From positions 62,001 through 126,000 of the forward strand of contig JAESUZ010005536.1 in assembly GCA_017311185.1 (NCBI GenBank): 64,000 nt of DNA, written 5' to 3'. The first letter of the stretch is position 1, and every line of letters begins with the position of its first letter. The translations under genes were made by a program, and so were the position numbers. The notes below the pieces were generated by a model. That model was given only the letters and a program-made list of their open reading frames with translations. It was not told where the DNA came from and made no database searches. Positions 1 through 10,449 of the stretch are shown piece after piece. The DNA comes from Proteles cristata cristata. Its lineage: Eukaryota; Chordata; Mammalia; Carnivora; Hyaenidae.

Positions 1-435
1 TCAGGAGCAAACTTTTTCTGTAAAGATCCAGATAATAAATCATTCACACTTTATAGATCACAGATGGCCTCTGTGTCATACTCTTGCCTGTTTTAAAATT
101 TGGGTTTTTTAAAAAAATGTTTTATTTATTTCTAGGAGAGAGAGAGAGACAGCGTGAGCAGAGGAGGGTCAGAGAGAGAGGGAGTCACAGACTGAAACAG
201 GCTCCAGGCTCTGAGCTGGCAGTCAGCACAGAGCCCGACGCGGGGCTCGAACCCACGAACCGCGAGATCGTGACCTAAGCGAAAGTCTGACGCTTAACCG
301 ACTAAGCCACCCAGGCGCCCCTTAAAATTTGTTTTTAAGCAACACTTTAAAAATATAAAAACCATTCTTAGCAGTATGCTGGAGCAAAAACAGCCACATT
401 TGGCCTAAGGGCTATAGTTTACCAATGACTGATAC
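1..435. mobile_element. Old DNA-transposon-like relic, split by a SINE
   Basis: The start reads AGCAAACTTTTTCTGTAAAG, followed by CCAGATAATAAAT, and the end reads ACATTTGGCCTAAGGGCTAT, followed by AGTTTACCAATGACTG. Both match the ends of a short mammalian repeat typified by gccaggt..aaatatttt and tttggcccg. Related copies lie at 39195-39420 and 50785-51215. Exact family not assigned. A SINE at 103-321 interrupts it. Confidence 0.6.
103..321 (-). mobile_element. Felid tRNA-derived SINE (CTAGAAATAAATAA-tail subfamily)
   Basis: On the minus strand it runs GGGGCGCCTGGGTGGCTTAG, then the B-box GGTTCGTGGGTTCGAGCCCC, the CT-rich part and an A/T-rich tail. A 10-bp target duplication TTAAAATTTG flanks it at 93-102 and 322-331. 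It has kept most of its CpGs, so it is fairly young. Confidence 0.93.
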
Positions 436-489
436 AGATTACACTGACAAAACACAAAGAAACCTTCCCCTTTATCAGTAGAAATTGCT

Positions 490-705
490 AATATTTGTTG
501 AGTGTTCACTACATGTCAAATACTGTTCCAAGTGCTTTACATGTATTAACTTATTTCATCCTCACAGCTTCCCTGTGTGGTAGGTACGACTGTCAACCTC
601 ATTTTACAGATGGGGAAACTGAGACATAGGGAGGCTAAACTTTCCCAAGATCACATGGCCAGTAGGCAGCACATACAGGATTCAAATCCAAGCAGTTCAG
701 CCCCA
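490..705 (-). repeat. MIR SINE relic
   Basis: The plus strand shows the reverse complement of the MIR core: GTGCTTTACATGTATTAACT, CATTTTACAGATGGGGAAAC and GATTCAAATCCAAGCAG. The copy is nearly complete and diverged, typical of this old mammalian family. Confidence 0.85.
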
Positions 706-715
706 GAAACGATGC

Positions 716-2119
716 ACTGAACAATCTGTTTCTTGGTTAGGAACCCAGACTTTGAAGGGCAGGGGAGGGGATCTGAGGAGCTGAGTAACCCCCCTGGAAG
801 TTTCTGGAATGAATATGTTTCAGACCATTCACCTTGAAGCTAAGGAGGCGTGGATACAGGCCACCTGTGTTTTATAAAGGACTACCAGGTGGGACACCCG
901 CGGTGGCTTCCCTTCGCGCCAATACAATAGAGGACACCGATGCAGAGGCATCTTGATTTGAGAAAAGCACTTGATTGGATCTCATTAAATTTTAATCATA
1001 AACTGAATTCAAAATAAATTGAAAACTGGTTGACAGAGCACAAACAAAGGGTGATGATAAATGGTGATGCATCTAGAGAGGGGAGATCTTCCAGGGGACG
1101 CCTCGGAGGCAAGGACGGATGGGATTTAATGAAGGTGTTATGTCCCTGGAAGAAGACAAATAGCATAGCGAGAAACAGAGCAAGGGCAGGAGTGCGCAGC
1201 CTGAGTAATTAATAAACCACATTACCAGTTCCTAAATAATCAAGGCTGGCTGTTCACTCACCACTTGGATTTTTTTTTTTTTTAAAAGAATTCTTTGGGT
1301 CAACAATAGTCTCGAAGAGTCCTAGAGACACACAACATGAATATTTCAGGTGGACACAATAAATGTATAAATTTATAGCTGGAAAGATCCTCAGACCCAA
1401 TTTGGATCAGATACTTCCAATTACAGATTCTCAAGGTCTTCCTTCATTCCTCGGAGAGGAATTTCTTTTCTTTATAAATTAAAAGTCTGAAAGTCACGTT
1501 ATTAAAAAAAAATCTTTAAACTCATTAATGCTTTTTGTTTACTGCCCAAATGCATGCAAACTTTCACAATGTCAGTGTGCTCAGTGGAAGCTGGTTTTGA
1601 GGGAAGTGATTGGCTCCGGTTCAAATTCCAGTGAATAAACACTTCCAAGTTTACTTGCAGAATTTCCCAGACAGAGAAGTTGTTCCATTTGGTTTGCCAG
1701 AGGCTTGGAGCTGGAGCCCTGGAGACAAGGGAACATTTACTGGCCCTTGTTCTTCTGCTGCACAGGACAGCTCACCTCAGGCTCAAGGCAGCACAGCATG
1801 CCCTGACCTGATTTGAAGTTCACTCTGGAGCTCCACTGAGCTGCTAAACAAGGAGACCACGGACTAGTGGGCACGGACTGAGCTGGCTGTGTTGTTAGTT
1901 GGTGATAAACATTTGGGGAACGGCCTCAAACCAGCCCAGGTTTTTGTTCTGTTTCAGATAAGGTTTTTCTCAGCACAGAGTCTTAATATCAGTCCCAGTC
2001 CTAGAGTGAAAGCGAAGGGGCAGACAGGAAAGAATCAGGAGAGGAAGATGAAGGGATACAGCATCAGAAAGGAGAATGGAACAGGAGAGACACAAGGAAA
2101 GAGAGGGAAACTCGAAGGA
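716..2119. other. No gene or repeat recognised
   Basis: I see no assignable element here apart from a poly-T run at 1270-1283 and a purine-rich stretch at about 2004-2119. Short open frames exist on both strands but resemble no protein I know. Confidence 0.6.
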
Positions 2120-2760
2120 TATTTAAAACAATTTGCCTCTTACTAGTGTAGCAGAGAACTGTGGTGTATTGTGATTTTTATGGACTGCTGAGTAGGAGAA
2201 AGCGCAGCTGGGAGGGAAGGGAAGATGGTGAGCGGGGAACAGCCGGGACGACAGCACAGAGGAGGAAGGCAGATCGGAGACGGCAGGGAGACCTGGTGAC
2301 CCAGGCAAGGGAAGAAGGAAAAACCCTGGAACCCCGAGAGCAGGAAAACAATGAGGCCCCAAAGAGCCAAGCTTCCGTCATGTCCTGGTGGAGGGACATG
2401 CCAAGACCCCAGCCAGCCTCTGTCTTCCAGGTGGAAGGGGGGACACGCGGGCTGGGGGCGCCGGTCGGTTCCATCACCCCCAGATCGCTCCACCTCGGCT
2501 GCCTCGTCAGGGAGCCAAGCCAAACTGGCACAGCTCTACGGTTCCCCGGGTCCACGAAAGGCCCCCCCACCTCCTCGGCCAGGGTACGACTTCCGGCCTC
2601 CAGGAAGGCCTGGATACTCGCACAGAGCGACGCCAGTGGCCGCACATCGGAGAACGGGTGGGCTAGTAGAGGCCTGCTGGTGAGGAGACAAAAAATATGT
2701 CGGGGGTGGGGAGGGAAGAAGGGACAGCTGGAGTTTCATGAACTAAAAATATCGTGGTGA
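2120..2760. other. GC-rich segment open on both strands, function unknown
   Basis: This 640-bp segment is GC-rich with moderate CpG content and has overlapping open frames of 199 codons (plus, 2161-2760) and 155 and 126 codons (minus). The translations are rich in Pro, Arg, Ser and Gly and resemble no family I recognise. The lack of stops follows largely from the low AT content. It could be an alternative promoter or exon, but there is no direct evidence. Confidence 0.3.
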
Positions 2761-2769
2761 CAACGCACT

Positions 2770-3536
2770 GAGAAGAAATGGGAGAGGCCCAAGGGGAGAG
2801 CTTCGTGATGCCAATCCTCAGATGCTTTCTCACGAAGGCCGGCAGGATTGTTTTTATAAGGAAATGTGATCAAACATCAGGGGTCATTTCATTGGATCTG
2901 AAAGGAATGTTAAGTTTAATGTGCCTCATCTGTGCCCTTGCACTCTCCGCCCCCCCCGCCCCCCCCAAGCAGTTGCCTGCAATTCTTACCTATTTTTATG
3001 GGCTAATCTAAAATTGCCTGTCGCAGAAAAATGGTTGAATTCAGGGTATTTCTGAGATTTCGGTTCCACGCAGGACAGATCTCATTTAGACAAACTACCC
3101 ACATAATCTATCTTTCTGGATGCCTGTTAAAGAATGCCTGCAAATCGGAATAACTCCTGTTTTCAGAGCATTTGAAAGTCACTGCTTAACCCTGAGAGAA
3201 ACAAGCTTAAACAGTTGAGTATCTATCCCCGACTATCCCCGAGTTAGGAACCTTCTCCGGGCCATGTGGGTTCACTGCCTTGACCACACTCCCAGCCAGC
3301 CCACCCCACACAGGGAGCAGAGTCACCACACTATTTCATGACCTCCATCCCGAAATGACTTGGAGCTGTAACACCAGATTAAGAATGGCTGTGGGTGGTC
3401 TTTCTGGGTAAAAGCAGGGCTGGAGGCTGAGCAGCAGTCAGCCTCATTTCGGATAATGGTGTTTCACTCTTCGAAAATAGAATCAGTAACTAACTCATCA
3501 CAGGTGAAATATCTTGAAATTCCTGTCCTCTCATCC
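2770..3536. other. No gene recognised; poly-C tract at 2949-2967
   Basis: A C-rich run (CCGCCCCCCCCGCCCCCCCC, roughly) sits at 2949-2967. The rest is unassigned single-copy-like sequence. Confidence 0.55.
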
Positions 3537-3592
3537 CTGGCGGGGGTGGGGGATGGGGTGGTAGTTGGGGGCGGCAGGGGGCAGGGGGCATA
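3537..3592 (+). other. G-rich tract with G-quadruplex potential and a CTCF-like core
   Basis: Runs of three to five Gs recur (GGCGGGGGTGGGGGATGGGG, then TTGGGGGCGGCAGGGGGCAG). CGGCAGGGGGCAG at 3572-3584 resembles the CTCF core. Both are motif matches only. Confidence 0.35.
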
Positions 3593-4450
3593 GAGACGGG
3601 CATGTAAGAACGTGTCAATGACTATACCAGGACCTTTCCACAGAAGCTGTTTGGCAATACTGAAAACCCCGAGTCAGCCCATCCCAGTCAGCCAGGGCCT
3701 GTTGGAGCGGTGTTGACAAAAACTAATTGCCCCAAAGAAATAATAACAATAAAGTAGTGGTTTGGAAAAGGTTAAAGATCCTGTGTCTGCCACCTAATGT
3801 GTCCAATCATAGTCGTCACCTTACATGGTATCAGGATGTACCTCACGGCTTCCTTTCACCTCCCACTAAAGCCCCCCCCCCTCATTGATTGGTCTAGCCC
3901 AGGAGCGGCTTCCAGCTCTAGCTAAGTCAGCAACACAACCTTCTGGAGCCAGCCTGGTCTGCCAGTTCTCTGGCCTGCCGAGAATCTGTGGGCAAGTGCA
4001 TAGGACAGCTCTTCCTGAGTAGCCCAAGTGGGACGTGAACTAATTCAAGAAACCCCCTGTTTTATGTAACCAATAAAAACGCCTAAATTCCCAGTAGCCT
4101 CCCACAGAGCCACGTGGCTGCCCAACCTCCCCCGGTCTCTGGCCCTGACTGAGGCTTTTACCTTGTGCCTTGGGAACAGGTGAGCGAAACAGAAATCAAA
4201 GCGGCTTAAGCACCTATGAGGTGCCTGACAGTATGGGGGGGGGAGGGTAAGGGTAGAAAAGGATTGAGAAACAAAGTCCTTTGCCTCAAGGAACAAACCA
4301 TCTAGTAGCAGGAGGTAAAATTCATGTTTGAATAGTCAGTAAACAAAGTAAGTCTTCCAAGACCACCCGTTACGGCTACCCCTCTGGGGACTCCTATTAC
4401 TTTATTTTGTTAGAAGGGAATTTAGACACAATCATGTTAGTTCACCCCCC
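3593..4450. other. No gene recognised; possible L2-like relic at 4195-4340
   Basis: GCACCTATGAGGTGCCTGAC and TGCCTCAAGGAACAAACCAT resemble the L2 body in plus orientation, but the match is weak. The remainder is unassigned. Confidence 0.3.
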
Positions 4451-4453
4451 ACA

Positions 4454-4556
4454 CACATTTTATTGATGAAGAAATCCAGTTCTAGGGAAACCAAAGGGAT
4501 TGCCTAAGACGCAGAGCCAGCAATGAGTGAAATCAGGACTTGAAACCGAGTTGCTC
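4454..4556 (-). repeat. MIR fragment
   Basis: TTTATTGATGAAGAAATCCA, AGGGATTGCCTAAGACGCAG and CAGGACTTGAAACCGAG follow the order of the inverted MIR core, with heavy divergence. Confidence 0.5.
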
Positions 4557-4689
4557 ACCCTTCTTTATTCTTTATTTGGTCTCCCCCCCTCCCCCCAAGT
4601 AACATTCTCCCTATTCTAAGAGACTGTCTTGAACTCGAACCGAAAGTCACATGAAACTTGATTAGCTTCTAAGATCAAGTAATAGCATT

Positions 4690-5300
4690 TCTCTCCTTGG
4701 TTTCAGTGCCAGCAAAAGTCTGGGTTGCTTGGGAGGCGCGGAGGGGCTGTGGGAGAGGGCTGGGGAGGCAGCCGGGCGCCAGCGCGGAGCTGAGCTGAGC
4801 TTCCTGGCCCAAGAACATGGGGCTGATCTTTTCCTTGCGTGAAACAAGGATCGAGAAAACTGGGAGTTTTCCTTCCATCTTTGCCACTGACGTGTCCCGG
4901 GGCTGGAAGCCAATGACTTAATTTTTGCCATTCCCGGCTCCCTCCTCGGAGAAGCGAAGCTGGAGTCTTAACCGAAACTTGTGGGGACACGAAGTACTCA
5001 GACAAATGGTTCCCAGGCAGCTCCGAGAAAACACCCGTGTGCGCGCTGTCCACTCCTCAAAGAGTTAATCTCGGCTCGCCTGTCTGAAATACTAAACCAG
5101 CAGCACTTTCTCGCAGCCAGAAACTTACTTAGGTGTCATTTTCTCGGCCCCAGCCGGTCTCCATGCGAACGAGTTAAAGGTGGGGAGTGGAAGGTGGGGG
5201 GAAAGAAAGGCAGAACATTTCAGTGAAACAGGCGAAAACTGTTTTTGGAAAACGGGTCAGCGGTTAAAAAGTAAGGCTAGGCAGGCGACAGCTCTGAACC
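4690..5300. other. GC/CpG-enriched flank of the candidate promoter
   Basis: The stretch includes GGCGCGGAGGGG, CCGGGCGCCAGCGCGGAG and scattered CpGs at 5040-5170, and it is free of recognisable repeats. If the minus-strand exon at 5307 is real, this is the start of its first intron. It could instead be part of a weak CpG island. No convincing protein is encoded; the overlapping open frames on both strands here are short. Confidence 0.4.
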
Positions 5301-5306
5301 ACTTAC

Positions 5307-5400
5307 CTTAGCACCACCACGGACAGACCGGCTGTCGTGCTCTCTCTCTCTCCTTCTCACACTCCACCTTGGGTCGCTCCCGCCTCCCTCCTCCCTCTCC
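5307..5400 (-). other. Possible non-coding first exon, minus strand (TRAF3IP2 candidate)
   Basis: On the minus strand the sequence GGTGGTGCTAAG|GTAAGTGG is a near-consensus splice donor at 5307/5306. The preceding 90 nt are GC- and purine-rich and start just below an ETS/octamer promoter-like cluster. Mammalian gene order places the 5' end of TRAF3IP2 (encoding the IL-17 receptor adaptor Act1) on the same strand and tens of kb below the FYN 3' end, which fits this position. The link to TRAF3IP2 is inference from gene order only. No coding sequence of that gene is visible, and the upper exon edge is a guess. Confidence 0.4.
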
Positions 5401-5600
5401 AGGCCCAGGTAAGCTGTCGAGCAGGCTCTGAAGCAGGAAGTGGAAGTTGTATGCAAATTTCTACCCAGGCTCGGAAGCCTCTGCCGAGAAAATCTCCCTG
5501 TGGGCAGTGAATCAACAGCTGAGAAGTCACTTTATTTCTTAAAACAGAAACCTCCTTCATTCACTAGAAAAGGCCACTGACTGACCAATTAGGGTGCATT
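5401..5600 (-). promoter_or_regulatory. Candidate promoter with tandem ETS sites, octamer and CCAAT box
   Basis: The plus strand carries CAGGAAGTGGAAGT at 5434-5447 (two overlapping ETS-type cores), ATGCAAAT at 5451-5458 (a perfect octamer for OCT/POU factors) and CCAAT at 5585-5589. These sit 30-190 bp upstream of the candidate first exon, and the region around 4690-5560 has more CpG than most of the window. ETS plus octamer sites are common in lymphoid promoters. No TATA box is evident. The motifs are seen directly; promoter activity is inferred. Confidence 0.4.
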
Positions 5601-5884
5601 TTTGTTTCCACCACCCAGCTAAGCAACTGCTGCGGAATGTCTGCACTGCCCTGAATCTCGGGGCTGCTGCAGCGCCCTAGCCAGACAAGGTGCCTGGAGA
5701 GGGGATTGAACTTGAGTGTTAAGATTGGTTATTCATTAGCAGCTCTGAGAAAGAGATTAGGGGCAGATAGCGGGATGGAGTGTGAGGCAAGAGTTTCTTA
5801 CTATCTCTGACAGTTTAAACGCCAGCATTTGCTGCTTGTCCTCATGTGAGGGCAGGACTCACTGCCCGTCCCCATGTGAACGTG

Positions 5885-5911
5885 CACACACACACACACA
5901 CACACACACAC
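5885..5911. repeat. (CA)n microsatellite
   Basis: About 13 uninterrupted CA units end in CGCATGCATG. Likely polymorphic in length. Confidence 0.9.
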
Positions 5912-6319
5912 GCATGCATGAACTGTCCTGCCTTGGCTGCATTTTTCATGATTTCAAGTTTATTTCCTCTCCTCCTTCTTGTCTAATCTGTAGCCTACAG
6001 AATTTATTGTCAAAGGAAACACGTGAGGGGGGCTGTGGCCGCTAGAGCTCTGGAGTCAGAAGGATGTGGGTGTGAAAGTTCGGCCACTGGCCGACCAGGC
6101 ACTACAGCCAGGTGCCTGGGGGGCACACTGTGTTCCCGGTGCTGGCCTTGCCTGCCCGTTGAAGAGGCCCAAGGGTCAGCCCATGCAGCCAGCCATCTCT
6201 CTACCCTTGTGCAAGCGACAGATCCTAGGACAACCCCCTCCACACTGCCAGGTTCTGCTCAGGTAGGTCATATGAAGTGGGTTGCTCTACCTTCTGCAAG
6301 CAAAGGAAACACGGCTTGA

Positions 6320-6700
6320 TTTTTAAATAACTTACAACAGGTTGTAGATATTTTGGCATAGCCTTGCAATGAAATGCTATGCAGCTGTGAAAAATCATCC
6401 TTATGTGTGGATGTATATATTTCTACATTCTAACATGCAAAAGTGACTATATTATTTGTGGAGTAACATGATCTCATTTTTGTCAGTATATATGGCAGAT
6501 AAACACATTACATTCATATATCAATTCACGCTTTTCAATGCTGGTTGGCACCTGACATCGTAAGCCATCATTCTATATCCGTAAAGTGAATAAAATCATA
6601 AATGTCTGGAAGAATTCATCCAACTGTTAAGTGGTTGTCACCTCCAGGGAATGAGATTGAGGGCAATGAGTGAGAACGGAGGACTTTTATACTATTCACA
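6320..6700 (+). repeat. Old LINE (L1/HAL1-type) 3' relic, tentative
   Basis: GCAATGAAATGCTATGCAGC followed by TGTGAAAAAT, then GTAACATGATCTCATTTTTG and GGTTGTCACCTCCAGGGAAT, are typical of old L1-type 3' regions. Too diverged to name a subfamily. Confidence 0.4.
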
Positions 6701-6734
6701 CATATGGGCTCTTTGATTCTTTTTTTTTTTTTTC

Positions 6735-7480
6735 ACTAGCGTATTAAAAAAATAGTACTTACTATGTTGGCCTTGAACTTTCTGCCTCAAAATTAAAATA
6801 ATAATAATTTTTTTTTTAGTTTAGAGAAAAACAGTATTCTCCGTGCAGCCGCTGGTACCAGGACACTTTAAAAAAGCTGTATTAGGAGAGGAAGACAGAG
6901 AAGAATGTCAAGGGGAGGAAGCAAGAAGGAGACCAAACAAAGGGGCGGGATGAAAAGAGTTTTCATGTCTCTTAAATCCCTTAAATGGATTGGGAGAAGC
7001 CTGGAAGATGCCTCTGTCAAGTACTACCTTTGGAACGCAACGCATTCTGAAGAACAGGGAGAATCTTTTTTTCCATTGCTCCCACTGACTGTTTCCCGGC
7101 CGTGAGGCCCAAAGGCTCTGTAGGAAGATAACCAAGTGCTGTAGTGCTGCTTTGAACTGCTGTCAGCTGGGCCTTCTTCCTGTCTCCATTTATCCTGAAC
7201 AGAAAGTCAGCAGCTTGCATGAATAGGTTAATGGTTCCTACCCAGGAGCCTTTGCTGGGGCCCCTACTGAAAAGCATCATGGGAACGTACACTGTTTAGA
7301 ACAAGAGGAACTCCTGTCTAAATGTGCTAGAGGCAGTTACAGTGAAATGTGGGTGCAGGGGAAGTGTCAGGGAGTCTGGGAAATGAGCACCTCTGGCCCC
7401 TAAGAGTCCCCCCTGATGTCCTCAGATTAACATATACGCCCTTTTTGCCGCCATCACAGTAGACGGACGCTTCACCGAGA
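6735..7480. other. No gene recognised
   Basis: Apart from poly-T and AT-rich tracts (6720-6735, 6795-6820), I see nothing assignable. Confidence 0.5.
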
Positions 7481-7489
7481 ACCCACCAC

Positions 7490-7640
7490 ACACTACCCAT
7501 CAGCACATTTGATCCTCCAACAGTCCTGAGAGGCATTTACTGTCATTCCCACTTTACCTTTGAGGAATCCAGGCTCCAAGACGTTGAGCAAGTTCTCTGT
7601 GTTCACCCAGCTAGTCCGTGGAAAAGAATTCTGGAACTCT
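7490..7640 (-). repeat. MIR fragment
   Basis: CCTCCAACAGTCCTGAGAGG, CATTCCCACTTTACCTTTGA and GTTCACCCAGCTAGTCCGTG follow the inverted MIR core. Confidence 0.6.
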
Positions 7641-7644
7641 CCCA

Positions 7645-8325
7645 CTTTCAGGTGGATATTACTTCTCGCCCCTTCTTGCCGTGTTGTGGTCGGTCTTTCC
7701 TACGTGTTTGGGTGAACACAGGTAACTTGCTTCCTTTGCACCTTGACAGCACTCAAGAAGGCGAAAAGGTGTAGACAATAAAGGGTGGAGCCAAGACTGC
7801 CAGTCACATGAGGCCACGTGTGTACGTGGTGCTGGCTGCTGGTGATGTGCTGGGCAGAGGAGCCAAGACACGGGTCAGCCCTCACCCTCCAGTTAGATGT
7901 CTGGGAGGGGAGGATTTCTGTTTCCCAGCTTCTAGAGTTGCTCAGTGTTCTTGCAAAATGCATAATTAGATGAAAGTCAGCTCTCTCCTCCTCTGTAAAC
8001 AAAACAAAACAAAGCCATTTGGATCTGATGTTCAGAAACTCTCTATTCTAAGGTATTAATCCATGAGAAGAAGGGAAAAAGGAAAAGACTTATTTCTTGG
8101 ACAAGCCTGGAGTTTCCATTTCTAAATGGTCTAATTTCAAGTGCTGGAAGGGCAGAGTGAAACTATGACACACCATAAGGAACTTTCCTGAGACTGGCCC
8201 TCATTCAGAGGGTCGCTGGCACTCACACACTGCTGGCTAACAAGTCTGCAGCATGACTGTTAAGACGAATGGCAGCAGAAAAGCCCAGGCTCCCAGGGTT
8301 TGGTCCTGTGTTGTGGGTATTCTGG
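7645..8325. other. No gene or repeat recognised
   Basis: I see no assignable element. A minus-strand open frame at 7700-8002 resembles no known protein. Confidence 0.5.
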
Positions 8326-8329
8326 TCCC

Positions 8330-8385
8330 CAAGCCTTTACTGAGCACTTGCCTCATTCCAGACACACACTAGGTGCTAGCCATGT
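8330..8385 (-). repeat. MIR fragment
   Basis: TTTACTGAGCACTTGCCTCA and ACACACTAGGTGCTAGCCAT match the start of the inverted MIR. Short. Confidence 0.5.
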
Positions 8386-8399
8386 AAACTGAAAGATTC

Positions 8400-9090
8400 T
8401 CAGCATGGTCTTGTGTGTCTTTCAGAAGTAAAAACTAAAGAAGCAGGGTAATTTCAAACCAATCGGCCAGCAAACAAAGCTGAAGAGTCCACTGGCTGCT
8501 TGCCCATGGCTTCAAAGGGCTGCTTCTAGCAGAGGGCCTGCCAGACACAGGCAGATGCCAGGATCTGTCCATCACTAGCTTTTCCACGCTGCCCACTGAG
8601 CTCCTTGGGACTGCCCTCCCAGTTCTGAGCTCCTTCCTTCTTCCTGAGTTCCCTTCTGGAACCATTTCCTATTCTGTCAGCAGACCCAACCAGGACCTTG
8701 TAAATCTAGCAAAGAGGTCGTGGTCACACTGACTTTCACAAGGGAAGGGGAAGGGCTCACTCTCAAGCTTTTTCTTTCCAACAGGCTCCTTGATCCCAGT
8801 GCAGATGTATGCATCTCTTTCCATTATTAGGGGCTACTGGGGACAGTGGCTTTGGTCAAGCTACAAAAGGTCCTGTCATACCATTTCCCAGAAAGCTGGG
8901 GGCCTATTCACCTTACAGCTGTATACCTAAAAGGAGGCACTCTAAAGCTCTAGGAAAAGCCAAAGATTATCTACACTTAGGTGACTCTCCTCAAGGTCAA
9001 CCAGACCCAAGGTTGTTGGTGGCTTCTCTTGCTAAAAATATGACTAAGTTCTATCACGCTGGGCTCCCATTACTACCACTGCAATCATAA
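8400..9090. other. No gene or repeat recognised
   Basis: Nothing assignable. The short open frames at 8435-8665 (minus) and 8809-9090 (plus) match nothing I know. Confidence 0.5.
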
Positions 9091-9104
9091 TACCACTACA
9101 GTAA

Positions 9105-9270
9105 CTTCAGATAGTGCTTATTAAGTATGAGCAGTGTTCTAAGAACTTGGGGTGCAACTAGTCACTTCAATGTTCACAATGCCTCTGTGAGGCAGGTACT
9201 ATAAGATTAGCTACCATTTATTGAGTAGCTACATTGTGCCAAGTGATTTTCATTATCTGTATAATGAAGT
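9105..9270 (-). repeat. MIR fragments, one after another
   Basis: GTGCTTATTAAGTATGAGCA to CTGTGAGGCAGGTACTATAA is one MIR piece. CCATTTATTGAGTAGCTACA and TTGTGCCAAGTGATTTTC at 9212-9250 start a second piece in the same orientation. Confidence 0.6.
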
Positions 9271-9642
9271 AGAGAAATGTGTTCACCGGAATTCCAGACA
9301 GCTGCTCTCAGAGAGAGAAAAGCAGACAGAGACCAGATTCTGCTTCCTGTGGAGGCTGCACATAGCAGAGCAAGTCAGATGAGAGCGGAATGTTTGGAAA
9401 GGGACGGCGAGAAAGGAGCTTGAGCCCAAAAGAGGAGGTGGAGACGCAGCAGTGTGGCTGTGTGGGTTTTTGTGGAGCAGGGTAGCAGGGAAAGAGCGGA
9501 AGAGACCCCTGCGCCCCCTCAAGAAAATCTATGACAAACTGTACTACATTTTTCTCCAGGTGTTCTCTATGTTGACGTACTCAGTTGTTTGGCTTTGGGT
9601 CATGACTGTGGGCAGCAGGAGGAAGAGGAAAGAAACTAAGTG

Positions 9643-10335
9643 TTGACGAGGATGTGGAGAATTGGAACCTTGTGCACTGTTGGGGGGAATGTAAAATGGT
9701 GCAGCCACTTTGGAAAACAGTATGGCGGTACCTTAAAAGGTTAAAAATACAATTGCCATACGATCTAGCAATTCTTCTGGGCGTATAGCCAAAAGGATTG
9801 AAAACAGGGTCTTGAAGAAATATTTGTACCTCCATGTTCATAACAGCATTATTCACAGTAGTCAAAAGGTGGAAGCAACACAAGTGTCCATCAGTAGATG
9901 AGTGGACGAAGCGTGGTATATCCATACAATGGACTACTAGTCAACCTTAAAAAGGAAGGGAATTCTGACATGTGCTACAACGTGGGTGTATCTGGAAGAC
10001 ATTATGCTAACTGAAATAAGCCAGTGATAAAAGGACAAATACTATATAATTCCACTTACACAAGCTACCTAGAATAGTCAGATTCATAGGGATAGAAATT
10101 TGAATGGTGGTTGTCAGGGGCTGGGCAGAGGGGGGAACGGGGAGTCGTGATTCAATGGGCACAGACTTCCAGTTCCACAAGATGAAAAGAGTTCTAGAGA
10201 TGGACGGTGGTGATGGCTGCAGAAAAATGTGAATGTACTAAATGCTGCTGAATGGTACGCTTAAAAATGGCTAAAATGGTACATTTTATCTTCTCTGTAT
10301 TTCATCACAGTAAAACATAAAATAAAATAAAAATC
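9643..10335 (+). mobile_element. L1 3' end (truncated LINE)
   Basis: GTTGACGAGGATGTGGAGAA, AAACAGTATGGCGGTACCTT, CATAACAGCATTATTCACAG and CATTATGCTAACTGAAATAA form the standard L1 3' terminal series. It ends in AAAACATAAAATAAAATAAA. It contains no intact open reading frame and is strongly 5'-truncated. Confidence 0.85.
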
Positions 10336-10349
10336 CCGAAAGCAGTCCC

Positions 10350-10445
10350 GCACACTGGGTTTTATTAACCTCATTTTACAGGTGAGGAAATTAAGGTGCA
10401 GAGAAATTAAGTAGCTTGCTGGCACTGCACAGTTGGGTTTCAAAG
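10350..10445 (-). repeat. MIR core fragment
   Basis: CCTCATTTTACAGGTGAGGA, AATTAAGGTGCAGAGAAATT and AAGTAGCTTGCTGGCACTGC match the inverted MIR core. Confidence 0.7.
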
Positions 10446-10449
10446 CAGA

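Noticed and set aside
2161..2760. 199-codon plus-strand open frame as a gene
   Set aside because: Overlaps equally long minus-strand frames in GC-rich DNA, with no domain and no splice context. Kept only as an unknown segment.
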